Source: Phreatobacter stygius (GTDB lineage Bacteria; Pseudomonadota; Alphaproteobacteria; Rhizobiales; Phreatobacteraceae). Taken from it: a DNA stretch of 64,000 bases. The notes below the pieces were generated by a model, which was given only the letters and a program-made list of their open reading frames with translations, did no database searches and was not told the origin of the DNA. The translations under genes were made by a program, and so were the position numbers. Positions 42,140 to 51,300 of this stretch are shown piece after piece (position 1 is the stretch's first letter; each line of letters starts with the position of its first letter). The stretch spans positions 6,498,873 to 6,562,872 of the forward strand of contig NZ_CP039690.1 of assembly GCF_005144885.1 (NCBI RefSeq), written 5' to 3'.

Positions 42140-42778
42140 TCAGAGCCCGAGCCCACGCGGCGGCCACGTCACATCATCTGCCCCCAGGTCATCACCCTCG
42201 TCTTGGTCGACCGCCGGCGGCTGGCCCCAGAAATGGTGACCTTGAGGTGTTGCTTCCGGCGGGAAGGGATCGTCGAGCTCGGGCTCGCCGGAATGCGGCA
42301 CTTCGAAACGGGTTCGTCCGCCGCCTGGCGCGATCCTGTACCAGATCGGTTCAGGTGGATTCAGGCGCAGCCATTCTTCCAGAACGCGGCCTTTCTCGAC
42401 ACGCAACTTCCGGTCACGCTCATACCTGCTTTCGAAACCGAAGTGCCGGTACGAGATCCGGCGCCCCTCGGGGCAACGCAACCAATCGCTGACCCAGGTC
42501 GCCAGCACCGGCGGCTTCAACCAGGGCAGGGCAACCTCCAGGCTCGCCTGGATTGGCTCGCCGTCCCGTTCCATCCAGCCGGCGAGATCGACGAGGTAGA
42601 GCGCGTCGTCACGCACTACCCAATGGGCCACATAACCGCGCCAACAGGCGCTCGACGTGGTCACAAAGACCGGCCGCCGGGCCTTTTTGAGCCGCCTGAG
42701 ATAGGGCTCCAGCGGCAAGGCGCAGAGGTCATGAAGTTGGCCGCGCAAAGCGAGCACGTCGGGACATTGTGCTGTCAT
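42140..42778 (-). CDS. Hypothetical protein
   Basis: Not recognised. The 212-residue soluble protein is rich in Trp, Arg and Pro (GYVAHWVVRDDALYLVDLAGW, WLRCPEGRRISYRHFGFESRYERDRKLRV), with a proline-rich, disordered C-terminus (GEPELDDPFPPEATPQ). There is no signal peptide. Segments such as RISYRHFGFESRYER suggest a compact N-terminal domain of about 160 residues. It is divergent from the Sel1-repeat gene across an AT-richer spacer of 247 bases. Confidence 0.55.
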   Translation of the reverse strand: MTAQCPDVLALRGQLHDLCALPLEPYLRRLKKARRPVFVTTSSACWRGYVAHWVVRDDALYLVDLAGWMERDGEPIQASLEVALPWLKPPVLATWVSDWLRCPEGRRISYRHFGFESRYERDRKLRVEKGRVLEEWLRLNPPEPIWYRIAPGGGRTRFEVPHSGEPELDDPFPPEATPQGHHFWGQPPAVDQDEGDDLGADDVTWPPRGLGL

Positions 42779-43025
42779 TCCACCTCCCTGAATTTTATCC
42801 TTTCACCCTAGCCGAACTCTACCAAAAATCCAACAAAAACCCGCTTGGAAGCGCACCAAAGACTCGCACCTATCGTACTGATATTGTGTCTGATTTTATC
42901 GCACTGCGATGGGCTGATAAGGAGCGCCGAAATCGCGGCGATCCGCCATGCACATATTCCTATTTCCTTAGAGGCCATCCTACCTTAAGTTGCATCTTGA
43001 CCCGTCACACGGCATCGGGCGCGCC

Positions 43026-43835
43026 ATGTCCAGATCGATCGGAAGCCGCATCAAGTCGTTGTTCTCTTCAGGCAAGCCCGCGCCCGCCGCCGCGCCGCCG
43101 GAGGATGTCCGGCTGGGCGCCGAGGCCGGTGATGCGGAAGCGCAGAATGCGCTCGGCCGGTGGTATGCGGACAACACCGCGGAAACAGCCGTGGCCGGGG
43201 CATGGTTCATGCGCGCGGCCGAGCAGGGCTTCGTCAGGGCCAAGCACAATCTGGGCGTCCTTGCGCTTCAGGCCGGCCAGAGGGAGCCGGCGGCGGAATG
43301 GTTCCTGACCGCCGCGAAAGAGGGCTGGACGCCGTCCCTGGCGGCCATTGGCGCGATGTTCGAAGGCGAGGGCAATCTTCGTGGCGCCCTCAAATTTTTT
43401 GAGATGGCGGCCGAGCAGGGACATGCCGATGCGCAGGATGCGCTCGGCCGGCTGCTGCTGGCGGATGACGACCCGGAACTCTACGAAGCCGCCCGTGCCT
43501 GGTCCGAAAAGGCCGCCGATCAAGGCCATTCGTCAGCCCAGACCCGTCTCGGCACCATCTACCATGAAGGCCTCGGGGTCACGCGCGATCCCGAACGGTC
43601 CGCCTCCTGGTTCCTGAGTGCTGCCCGGCAAGGTCATCCGGGAGCCCAGGGCATGATCGGCGTCGCCCTTCACCTCGGCATTGGCATAGCGGCGGACCGT
43701 GTCGAATCCGCCTTCTGGCTCTCGCGGAGCAAGGCTCAGGGCAATGAAATCGGCCGGGTCTATTTGCCGGAGGTCGAAGCCGAGCTGACGGCTGAGGACA
43801 GGCGAGCGCTGGAGGCGCGGTTGCGGCAGCCGTGA
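43026..43835 (+). CDS. Sel1-repeat protein
   Basis: A 269-residue protein. A short basic N-terminus (MSRSIGSRIKSLFSSGKP) is followed by about six Sel1-like repeats, for example DAEAQNALGRWYADN, FVRAKHNLGVLALQAG, HADAQDALGRLLLADD and HSSAQTRLGTIYHEGLGVTRD. Sel1 repeats form helical scaffolds for protein contacts. The ATG at 43026 has no strong ribosome site; an in-frame TTG at 42990 is an alternative. No signal peptide was seen, so it is probably cytoplasmic. Confidence 0.82.
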   Translation: MSRSIGSRIKSLFSSGKPAPAAAPPEDVRLGAEAGDAEAQNALGRWYADNTAETAVAGAWFMRAAEQGFVRAKHNLGVLALQAGQREPAAEWFLTAAKEGWTPSLAAIGAMFEGEGNLRGALKFFEMAAEQGHADAQDALGRLLLADDDPELYEAARAWSEKAADQGHSSAQTRLGTIYHEGLGVTRDPERSASWFLSAARQGHPGAQGMIGVALHLGIGIAADRVESAFWLSRSKAQGNEIGRVYLPEVEAELTAEDRRALEARLRQP

Positions 43836-43884
43836 CGATCTGGTTGAGATCGCCGGCCGGCCTGCCGAGTGGAACAAGGGCGTG

Positions 43885-44262
43885 ATGGTGGAACTGGTTG
43901 AACTGGCCGGCGAGCAGATCCTGCTCTGCGACACCGATGGCCCGATCATCGACGATGAGCGGCAGGCGACCGATCTGATCGGCGAGGCCGCTTGGCAGGG
44001 CGCGTCCTTGCTCGCCCTGCCTGTGGCGCGGCTCGGCCCGCGCTTCTTTCAGCTCCGCTCGGGCCTGGCGGGCGAGATCACCCAGAAGGCCGTCAATTAC
44101 CGGCTGAAGCTCGCCATCATCGGCGACATCTCGGAACAGCTCGCCGCGAGCAACGCCTTGAGCGCCTGGGTGCGCGAGGCTGATCGGCGGACCGACCTGT
44201 GGTTCCAGCCGAGCCTGGAGGATCTGGCCATTGCCCTGGGCAGGGCCGGAGGCCGGCCGTAG
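43885..44262 (+). CDS. DUF4180 protein
   Basis: A 125-residue cytoplasmic protein that matches DUF4180: VELVELAGEQILLCDTDGPIIDDERQATDLIGEA, then FFQLRSGLAGEITQKAVNYRLKLAIIGDIS and ASNALSAWVREADRRTDLWFQ. AAGGG precedes the ATG at 43885; a GTG one codon earlier is possible. The family is of unknown function, sometimes near regulators. A palindrome spans its stop codon. Confidence 0.82.
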   Translation: MVELVELAGEQILLCDTDGPIIDDERQATDLIGEAAWQGASLLALPVARLGPRFFQLRSGLAGEITQKAVNYRLKLAIIGDISEQLAASNALSAWVREADRRTDLWFQPSLEDLAIALGRAGGRP

Positions 44263-44271
44263 CGGCCGGCC
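44251..44271 (+). terminator. Palindrome across the DUF4180 stop codon
   Basis: A perfect inverted repeat GGCCGGCCG-TAG-CGGCCGGCC has the TAG stop as its loop. There is no T-run after it, so it is at most a weak terminator or mRNA-end stabiliser. Confidence 0.3.
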
Positions 44272-44474
44272 CGCATGGCCCCGGCGCGGCTCCTCGAGCC
44301 TCGCAACGAGACCCCGCCGCAGTTTCGAATTATTCTATTTCTCTTGTAATTTCAACATCTTGCTCAATATCGCAATTCGGCCTATGGCTCGGTCGCGATC
44401 AAGCAGGATAACCGATGCGGCGCATCTGGCGTCGGCCGCGGCGAGATCCGGCATCGCCGAAGGAGTGCCCGCTC

Positions 44475-44792
44475 ATGTCGAACGGCCAGACTGCCGAGGA
44501 CCACGCCGACGCCGCACGCGCCGAGTTTCACCAGGCGATCATGGCGGCCTTCTGCCATGCGCTGCGCACGACGCAGCTGCCGCCCATCACCGTGCTCGGG
44601 CTGGTCGCCATGGCGCTCGGTTCGGTCTATCAGGAGGTCGCAGAAGCCCATCGCGGCGACAATGCCTGTCCCTGTGGCTGGCAGCCGGATCCAGGCGCCG
44701 ACGTCGAGGCGCTGCAGGCGGCACTCGCCGCGATGATCCCGTCGCCACACGTCACCGATCTCCTGACGATGCAGGCACTCGGGCGGGCCTGA
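44475..44792 (+). CDS. Hypothetical protein
   Basis: Not recognised. The 105-residue soluble protein starts MSNGQTAEDHADAARAEFHQ, has a helical middle (LPPITVLGLVAMALGSVYQEVA) and a CPCGW motif that could bind metal or form a disulfide. AGGAG lies 9 bases upstream of the ATG. An AT-rich stretch at 44325-44385 is likely its promoter. It lies 86 bases upstream of the nitroreductase gene, so the two may be co-transcribed. Confidence 0.6.
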   Translation: MSNGQTAEDHADAARAEFHQAIMAAFCHALRTTQLPPITVLGLVAMALGSVYQEVAEAHRGDNACPCGWQPDPGADVEALQAALAAMIPSPHVTDLLTMQALGRA

Positions 44793-44878
44793 GGCCTGGG
44801 GCTTGCGCTCGGCGCGGCAGATCGCGCAAACAAGCGCGCCGGACGTTTGGCGGCGCGCGGCCAGGAAAGGCAGACGAC

Positions 44879-45538
44879 ATGAACATCCAGGTGACCGATC
44901 CGGCCGCGACGGCCCAACGCACCGGCGAGCCGGCCGGCGAGGGGCTCCTCGCGCTGCTCGAGACGCGCCGCTCGGTCGGCATGACCGTGCTGGCCGGGCC
45001 CGGACCGAGCGAGGCCGAGCTCCGACGGCTCCTGGCCATTGCCGCCCGCGTGCCTGATCACGGCGGCCTGGAGCCGTGGCGGTTCATCGTCATCGAGGGG
45101 CAGGCCCGGTTCGATGCCGGCCCCCATCTCGCGGCCCTTTATGCCGCCGAGAACGGCGACATGGATCCGGAAAAGCGCGCCAAATTCGCCGGCATCATGT
45201 CGCGCGTCTTCACCTATGCGCCGGTCATCGTCATCGTCGTCAGCCGCAGCGACGCGGCCGCACGCATTCCGGCCTGGGAACAGGACCTGTCGGCCGGCGC
45301 GGTTTGCATGAACCTCTTGACCGCGGCCGCAGCCCTCGGTTTCGGCGCGACCTGGCTGACCGGCTGGGCCGCCTATAGCCCGGGAGCCCACCGGCTGTTC
45401 GGTCTCGAGGCGCATGAAAAAGTCGCCGGCGTCGTCCATATCGGCACGGCCAAGGAGACGCCCGCCGAGCGCAAGCGACCTGATATCGCGGCGATCACCA
45501 CCCGGTGGCAGGCGCCGGAAGCCGGACCAAAGGCCTGA
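44879..45538 (+). CDS. Nitroreductase-family (YdjA-like) flavoprotein
   Basis: A 219-residue FMN-dependent oxidoreductase: LLALLETRRSVGMTVLAGPGPSEAELRRLL, then ARVPDHGGLEPWRFIVIEG, QDLSAGAVCMNLLTAAAALGFGATWLTGWAAY and HIGTAKETPAERKRP. This matches YdjA-type nitroreductases. Although it adjoins a cobalamin region, the sequence does not look like BluB, the DMB-forming member of the fold. The physiological substrate is unknown. Confidence 0.85.
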   Translation: MNIQVTDPAATAQRTGEPAGEGLLALLETRRSVGMTVLAGPGPSEAELRRLLAIAARVPDHGGLEPWRFIVIEGQARFDAGPHLAALYAAENGDMDPEKRAKFAGIMSRVFTYAPVIVIVVSRSDAAARIPAWEQDLSAGAVCMNLLTAAAALGFGATWLTGWAAYSPGAHRLFGLEAHEKVAGVVHIGTAKETPAERKRPDIAAITTRWQAPEAGPKA

Positions 45539-45863
45539 CGGCGAGACCGAAACGCCGCCGATCAATCGCCGGCGCGTCGATCCGAATGGGGTGGTGAGGC
45601 CGGACACCGGCGACGAGGACAGCCACGAACCTGCACAGGCGCGCCGACCTCTCGCCCGGCCAGGGCGAGGTCAGGGCGGAGGTTCCGGCGCGAGATCTCG
45701 AAGGACGGCGCATTCAGGCTTCGTTTGAGAAGCGTGTGCAAACGCTCGCCCCTTCGACCGATGCCGAAACAGCGCACCCACGCGCTTATCCCGCACAGGG
45801 CTGTGCGAAACGGAATGCGGCTGCATTGCGGCAGCCGGCCATTTGTGTTTCGTTAAGGAATCT
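45539..45863. other. Intergenic region before B12 riboswitch 1
   Basis: A 325-base gap with no supported gene. A hairpin GGCTGC-ATTGCG-GCAGCC (45819-45836) may end the nitroreductase transcript. The AT-richer bases 45840-45862 (TTTGTGTTTCGTTAAGG) probably belong to the promoter for the riboswitch RNA. Confidence 0.4.
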
Positions 45864-46030
45864 TCGGTGCTCCCTCAGGGAGTGAAACGGGAATGCGGTG
45901 CGTGCTGATTGAAGCACAATGCCGCGGCTGCCCCCGCAACTGTAAGCGGATAGCGCTCTTCGACAATCCACTGGCCGTCAGGCCGGGAAGGGGAAGCGGC
46001 GCGTGACCCGCGAGCCAGGAGACCGGCCGA
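45864..46030 (+). ncRNA. Cobalamin (B12) riboswitch 1
   Basis: It has the conserved blocks of the cobalamin aptamer in order: GTGAAACGGGAA, then GCCGCGGCTGCCCCCGCAACTGTAAGCGG (B12 box region at about 45928-45956; only the core is decisive), CAGGCCGGGAA and the end GAGCCAGGAGACCGGCC. It ends about 46 bases before the TonB receptor start. Adenosylcobalamin should repress the downstream receptor and importer genes. Confidence 0.92.
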
Positions 46031-46076
46031 GGATCGAGTGCAACCCATGCCGGCGGCGGGCCGGAGGAGTCGATCC

Positions 46077-48266
46077 ATGTCCATGTTTTCGCCGTGCGCG
46101 ACCGCGCCGGCTGTCGCTGCCCTTGTCCTCGCCGGGGCCTTCGCGCCGGCCTTTGCCCAAGAGGTCCGCAACGCCCCGACCATCCTCGACGAAATCGTCG
46201 TGACCTCCACAGGGCGCCCGGAGCCGCGCAGCCGCATCACCGGCACGGTGCAGGTCATCGAGGGCGAACGCATCACCCGGTCGACCGCCCATTCGGTGAC
46301 CGAACTGCTGGCCGAGAATGCCGTCGGCTTCCTCTCGGAATGGACGCCCGGCCAGACCTCGATCAACATTCGCGGCGGCGCCAGCGACGGGCAGGGCAAG
46401 GACTTCCGCAGCCAGGTGCTGGTGCTGATCAACGGCCGCCGCGCCGGCACCGCCAATATTTCCAAACTGTCGCCGGCCGACGTCGATCGCGTCGAGATCA
46501 TCCGGGGACCCGCCTCGGTGATCTATGGCAGCCAGGCGATCGGCGGCGTCATCAACATCATCTTGAAGAACGGCCGCAACACCACGGGCAATTTCGCCGA
46601 TATTCAGGGCGGTTCCTGGGGCTTGCTGCAGGGCCGTGCCCATGCCGCCGGCCGCAACGGCAGCGACGATTTCTACATTGGCATCTCTGGCGGCCGGCGC
46701 GACAGCTATCATTCCGGTGCCGGCGGCGGCCTCCTGGCCAATACCCAATATCAGCGCTTCGGCGTGACCGGCGCCTTCGGCCGCCAGCTCAACGACAACC
46801 ACCGCATCGATCTCACGGTGCGGTCCGACGGCATCTATGATGCCGGCTTCCGCGGCTCGTCCTGGAGCACGTTCAACCGCGACGAGCGGACCAATGCCTC
46901 GTTCGACCTGGTTTATTCCGGCAAGACCGACAGCGATTTCGCCCGCTGGACCGCGCATAGCTATCTGGTCGCCGATCGCGACGTGTTCCGCTGGGCCGCG
47001 CCGAATTCGGCGACGGTCGCGCAGAGAACGCGGCTGGACCTGAACCGCCGCCATCTCGACATCATGGGCCTCCGGTTCCAGCCGATCTTCAACCTGTGGG
47101 CCGGCAATGAACTGCTGCTCGGTTTTGATGCCGAGCGCAGCTGGCTGCGGTCGCAGCGCTACCGCGAAAGCGTGGTCGCGCCTTATACCAACATGGCTCA
47201 GGTCTCGCCGCAGGATAACAACCAGACCGACTCGGTCATGGCCTTCTACGCCGAGAACAGCCAGCGCCTGTTCGACGACCGGGTGATCCTGCGGGCCGGC
47301 ATCCGTCACACCCGCGGCTCGACCAGCTTCGACCCGACGCCGAATCTCGCCAACCAGGCGACCGGCAGCCGTCCTTATGACGCCACCACCTACACCGTCG
47401 GCGGCACCTATCGGGCGACCGATTACCTGAGCTTCCGCACCGGCGTCTCGACCGGTTTCCGCTCGCCGACCGCAACCGAGCTTGCCGGCAATTACACCGT
47501 GCTGGTCGGCACCCAGATTTTCGGCAATCCGAATGTGAAGCCGGAAACCAGCCGCCAGTATGAAGTCGGCACGACCTTCGCCTTGAACGGCTGGAGCCTC
47601 GACGCGGCCTTGTTCCAGAACGTTATCTCGAACCGGATCATCACGAGGCTCCGGCCGGGTTCGACCACCACCTCCGACTATGTCAACAATGCCGGCGACG
47701 TGACCGTGCGTGGCATCGAGCTGCAATTCGGCGTCGACGTGCTGCGCGCCTTCTCCGCTCAGGCCAATGGCTGGCACTGGTCGGTGACATCCAATGGCGG
47801 CTATAATTTCTTCATGCGCGACGGTGGCGCTGCGGCCACCGCCAACAGCAATCAGGTCGAGCGCATGTAACAGTACCAGGCAGCGGTCGGCACCCGCTTC
47901 GGTCAGCGCACCGGTGTGGCGATCCCCTGGAGCCTGGCGATAACAGGCATTCTGCGGGGGCCGCTCTGGTACAATACCGAGGAACCCCTGCGCATTCCGG
48001 CAGCCGAACCGAATGCCAGCCATATCCACTGGAAGCCGGCCTTCTGGGTCTGGAACGCCCGGCTGGAGGGCGAGCTGCGCAAGGGGCTGACCGCCTATGC
48101 CGCGGTGAACAACATCTTCAACGTCAATCAGCACGCCCTGTTCATCGCGCTCGACCAGCAGCCCTTCCTCGGCAATCCGACCAATGCCAATACGCAGGGC
48201 ATCGGCAACATGGGCAATTCCATGCCGGGGCGCGAGTTCATCGTCGGCATGCAGGCGAGGTTCTGA
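46077..48266 (+). pseudogene. BtuB-like TonB-dependent receptor with in-frame TAA
   Basis: GGAGGAG precedes the ATG. The protein has a signal peptide (to AFAQ), a plug domain (TILDEIVVTSTGRPEPRSRITG, then SINIRGGASDGQG and VEIIRGPASVIYGSQAIGG) and most of a 22-strand barrel. After ANSNQVERM a TAA at 47868-47870 stops translation at residue 597. The same frame then continues QYQAAVGTRFGQRTG through WKPAFWVWNARLEGEL and LTAYAAVNNIFNV to the normal barrel end VGMQARF, stop at 48264. A single CAA-to-TAA change would explain this. The truncated form lacks the last strands and the terminal Phe, so it is probably inactive unless read through. It lies under riboswitch 1. Confidence 0.85.
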
Positions 48267-48268
48267 TC

Positions 48269-49174
48269 GTGAGGCTGAAAGCGGTCGCCGCGGCATGTCT
48301 TGGACTGGCGCTCGCGACCGCGCCGACCGCCACCCCGGCCCTGGCCGCGGATCACCAGGCGATCGTCGACGCGCTCGGCCGGCAGGTGGTGCTGGCGCGT
48401 CCGCCGGCGCGGCTGGTCACCATCTTCGCCTCGAATACCGAACTGGTCGCCGCGATCGGCCTGGCCGAGCGCATTGTCGGCATCGAAACCTTCACCCGCT
48501 TTCCACCCGAAGTGGTCGGCCGCCCGACGGTCGGCGGCCGGCTCGGTTTCTCGGTCGACCGGGTGGTGCGCCAGCGCCCCGATCTCGTCGTCGTCACGCC
48601 GGCGCGCCAGGCGGTGAACCAATTGGTCGACCCGATGGAGCGGCTCGGCATCCCGATCATCGTGCTGACCCATCGCAGCATTCCCGAAGTCATGGCCAAT
48701 ATTCGCCTGGTGGCCGGCGCGACCGGCGTGCCGGAACGCGGCGAAGCCGTGACCGGCCTGTTGCAGGCGCGCCTCGATGCGGTCGCCGCCCGCATCGCCG
48801 GCCGATCCCGGCCGCGCATCGTCATGATCACCGGCCGTGTCGCCACCGGCATGCTGCTGATCGCCCGTTCCGGCAGCTATACCGCCGACGCCATCATCGC
48901 CGCCGGTGGCAGTCTGGCTTTCGACCAGGCGCAGATGTTGTCCCAGGTCTCGCCCGAAGCCGTGCTGCGCGCCGACCCCGATGTCGTGCTGTTCGCCGGT
49001 TCCGCCGCCGACATGGCGGATCTGTTTGCCCGGCCCGGCTGGTCGAGCCTGCGCGCGCTGAAGGAGAAGCGGGTCTTCACGGTGTCGCGCGCCGAGTTCC
49101 TGATCCCCGGCCCGCGGGTGGTCGGCGGCATCGAAAAGCTTGCGGCCCTGCTGCATCCGGAAGCCAGGCCATGA
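48269..49174 (+). CDS. BtuF/FecB-type cobalamin or metal-chelate binding protein
   Basis: A 301-residue periplasmic binding protein with a signal peptide (AAACLGLALATAPTATPALA) and the class III binding fold: DALGRQVVLARPPARLVTIFASNTELVAAIGL, then VGGRLGFSVDRVVRQRPDLVVV. The start is a GTG at 48269, 2 bases after the receptor stop. Its stop overlaps the permease ATG. Riboswitch control suggests a corrinoid ligand. Confidence 0.87.
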   Translation: MRLKAVAAACLGLALATAPTATPALAADHQAIVDALGRQVVLARPPARLVTIFASNTELVAAIGLAERIVGIETFTRFPPEVVGRPTVGGRLGFSVDRVVRQRPDLVVVTPARQAVNQLVDPMERLGIPIIVLTHRSIPEVMANIRLVAGATGVPERGEAVTGLLQARLDAVAARIAGRSRPRIVMITGRVATGMLLIARSGSYTADAIIAAGGSLAFDQAQMLSQVSPEAVLRADPDVVLFAGSAADMADLFARPGWSSLRALKEKRVFTVSRAEFLIPGPRVVGGIEKLAALLHPEARP

Positions 49175-50154
49175 CCCGGGTCTGGCTGTCGCTCGGCGCC
49201 GTCTTGCTCGCCGTCATGGTGCTTGGCCTCTCCGCCGGCCACGATTGGGCATCGCCCGCCGCGCTCTGGACCGCCGTCAGCGGCGACCAGTCGCTCGATA
49301 GCCGGCTGATCATCGACTGGCGCCTGCCGCGCGTGCTGGCCGCGGCGGCCGTCGGCGCGCTGCTCGGCCTCGGCGGCTGCCTGTTCCAGGGCCTGTTCCG
49401 CAACCCGCTCGCCGAACCCTATCTGCTCGGCTCGGCCGGTGGCGCCGCGGTCGGCGCGACGGTTGCCCTGCTGGTGCCGCTCGGTGTGCCACAGGCCCTG
49501 TCGCTGCCGGTGCTGGCCTTTGCCGGCGCCTGGGGCGCTACCGTGCTGGTCCTGGCGGTGTCGCGGGTGGCCGGCGTGGTCGATGCCGCCGGCCTCCTGC
49601 TCGCCGGTGTCGCGGTCGCCGCCGTGCTCGGCGCCGTCAGGTCCTTCATGATGCTCGCCTTGTCGGACGAGACGATCAACCTGCAGGTCGTGCTGAGCTG
49701 GGTGCTCGGTGGCATCCAGACGCCGTCCTGGCAGGGTCTCGCCCTGCTAGCGGCACTGCTGGCGGCCGCCATCATGCTGGCGCTCAGGACCGCGCAAGGG
49801 CTCGATCTCCTTGGCCTCGGCGAGGCCATGGCCCATGGCTTCGGTCTCGACGTCCGCCGTTTCGTCACGCTTTGCGTCCTGGTCGGCGCGATCGTCGTGG
49901 CGATCGCCGTGGCCTATGGCGGGCTCGTCGCCTTTGTCGGGCTTGCCGCGCCGCATATCGCGCGCTGGCTGGTCGGACCGCGGCACCGGCTGTTGATCCC
50001 GGCCTCCGCCTTCACCGGTGCCATCGTCGTTGTGGTCGCCGACGCCATCGCCCGTTCGGCCTTGCCGCCGGCGGAAATCCCGCTCGGCCTGGTCACCGCC
50101 ATTGCCGGTGGGCCGTTCTTCCTGTTCCTGCTGGCGCGGCGGCTGAAATCATGA
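49171..50154 (+). CDS. FecCD/BtuC-type ABC permease
   Basis: A 327-residue inner-membrane permease with about 9-10 helices. Family blocks are LIIDWRLPRVLAAAAVGALLGLGGCLFQGLFRNPLAEPYLLG and, near the end, GGLVAFVGLAAPHIARWLVGPRHRLLIPASAFTGA and PPAEIPLGLVTAIAGGPFFLFLL. It overlaps the binding-protein gene and the ATPase gene by ATGA at both ends. It forms the channel of importer 1. Confidence 0.9.
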   Translation: MTRVWLSLGAVLLAVMVLGLSAGHDWASPAALWTAVSGDQSLDSRLIIDWRLPRVLAAAAVGALLGLGGCLFQGLFRNPLAEPYLLGSAGGAAVGATVALLVPLGVPQALSLPVLAFAGAWGATVLVLAVSRVAGVVDAAGLLLAGVAVAAVLGAVRSFMMLALSDETINLQVVLSWVLGGIQTPSWQGLALLAALLAAAIMLALRTAQGLDLLGLGEAMAHGFGLDVRRFVTLCVLVGAIVVAIAVAYGGLVAFVGLAAPHIARWLVGPRHRLLIPASAFTGAIVVVVADAIARSALPPAEIPLGLVTAIAGGPFFLFLLARRLKS

Positions 50155-50906
50155 GCAGCGTCAACGCTCAGGGTCTCCGCCTGATCCGTGGCGGCCGGCC
50201 GATCGTCGACGGCATCGATTTCGCCGCCGGCGCCACCGGCACGGTCGCGGTCATTGGCCCGAACGGCGCCGGCAAGTCGACCTTTCTGAAGATCCTTGCC
50301 GGTCTCGAGCCGGATCATGCCGGCACGGTGACGATCGGCGGACGCGACCTCCAATCCCTGACCGGGCGCGAGCGGGCGGCGGCGCTCGGTTATGTCCCGC
50401 AGAATTTCGTGCCGCATTGGGATATCACCCCGCGCATGCTGGTCGAGATGGGCGCCGAGCGGCTGCCGGGTTTTGGGCCCGACGCGGTCGGCAAGGCCCT
50501 GGCCGACGGTGAGTTGACCGATCTCGCCGACCGCCGCTGGTCGGGCTTGTCGGGTGGCGAAAGAGCGCGCGGCCTGATGGCGGCGGTGGAGGTCACCGAC
50601 CCGCCGGTCCTGATCGCCGACGAACCCGGCGCCAGCCTCGACATCCGCCACCGGATCGATCTCGTCCGCAGTTTCGCCGAACGGGGCAAGACGCGCCTGG
50701 TCATCGTTGCCCTGCATGAGATCGAACTCGCCACCACCTGGTTCGACCGGGTGGTGGTGATCGACAAGGGCCGCGTCGCCGCCGACATGGCGGCCGGCGA
50801 TCTGGTCGAAACCGACGTGCTGGCGCGGGTTTTCCAGGTGGCCTTCGAGACGGTCAGCGTCGACGGCATCACCGTGGCGCGGCCGGCCTCCGGGCGCCCG
50901 GTCTGA
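50151..50906 (+). CDS. FecE/BtuD-type ABC ATPase
   Basis: A 251-residue ATPase: Walker A GPNGAGKST, Q-loop YVPQNF, signature LSGGERARG, Walker B VLIADEPGASLD and switch His in VALHEIELA. The usual Walker B end LLDEP reads IADEP. The last gene of importer 1, it is coupled by ATGA to the permease. A copy of its 3' end is found at 57143-57205, after the second importer unit. Confidence 0.9.
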   Translation: MSSVNAQGLRLIRGGRPIVDGIDFAAGATGTVAVIGPNGAGKSTFLKILAGLEPDHAGTVTIGGRDLQSLTGRERAAALGYVPQNFVPHWDITPRMLVEMGAERLPGFGPDAVGKALADGELTDLADRRWSGLSGGERARGLMAAVEVTDPPVLIADEPGASLDIRHRIDLVRSFAERGKTRLVIVALHEIELATTWFDRVVVIDKGRVAADMAAGDLVETDVLARVFQVAFETVSVDGITVARPASGRPV

Positions 50907-51007
50907 CCGGCAGCCGTCAGCCGCATCGCGGCATGGATCCGACCAATCGCGACACACCCACCGTTTTGGCTGTTGACCTGCCGAGCCCAATCCCCCTACC
51001 TTGGGTT

Positions 51008-51173
51008 GACGGTTCCCGCATGGGATCAAAATGGGAATACGGTGCGAGCTCTGCTCAAGGCCGTGGCTGCCCCCGCAACTGTAAGCGGAGAGTCCTCTGT
51101 CACCATGTCACTGGGCCTTGTGCCTGGGAAGACGACAGAGGGCATCGATCCGTGAGCCAGGAGACCTGCCGTC
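51008..51173 (+). ncRNA. Cobalamin (B12) riboswitch 2
   Basis: The cobalamin aptamer blocks occur in order: AAAATGGGAATACGGTG, GGCCGTGGCTGCCCCCGCAA with CTGTAAGCGGAGAG, TGCCTGGGAAGACG and GTGAGCCAGGAGACCTGCC. The outer stem pairs GACGG (51008-51012) with CCGTC (51169-51173). It precedes the second TonB receptor by about 130 bases. Confidence 0.92.
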
Positions 51174-51300
51174 AGTCGTGGTCATGCGCGAACAGGTTGG
51201 GCGGGGTGTCCTGACTGGTGCCGAATCGCCTGTCCGCACTGGACCGGCGGCGAGGCTTCATTCGCGGTGACGTGCCACATCCGTCGCCGCGAGGCCCTTC

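Noticed and set aside
44879-45538. BluB (DMB synthase) because of the nearby cob genes
   Set aside because: The sequence blocks (RSVGMTVLAGPGPSEAELRR, ARVPDHGGLEPWRF) are those of YdjA-type nitroreductases, and the gene lies outside the riboswitch-controlled units.
47868-47870. Recoded stop (selenocysteine or programmed read-through) in the first receptor
   Set aside because: The codon is TAA, not TGA, no recoding structure was seen, and receptors of this family have no special residue there. A nonsense mutation is simpler.
45978-48296. Open leftward frame of 772 codons opposite the first TonB receptor
   Set aside because: It is antisense to clear receptor sequence and riboswitch 1; its composition is typical of a shadow.
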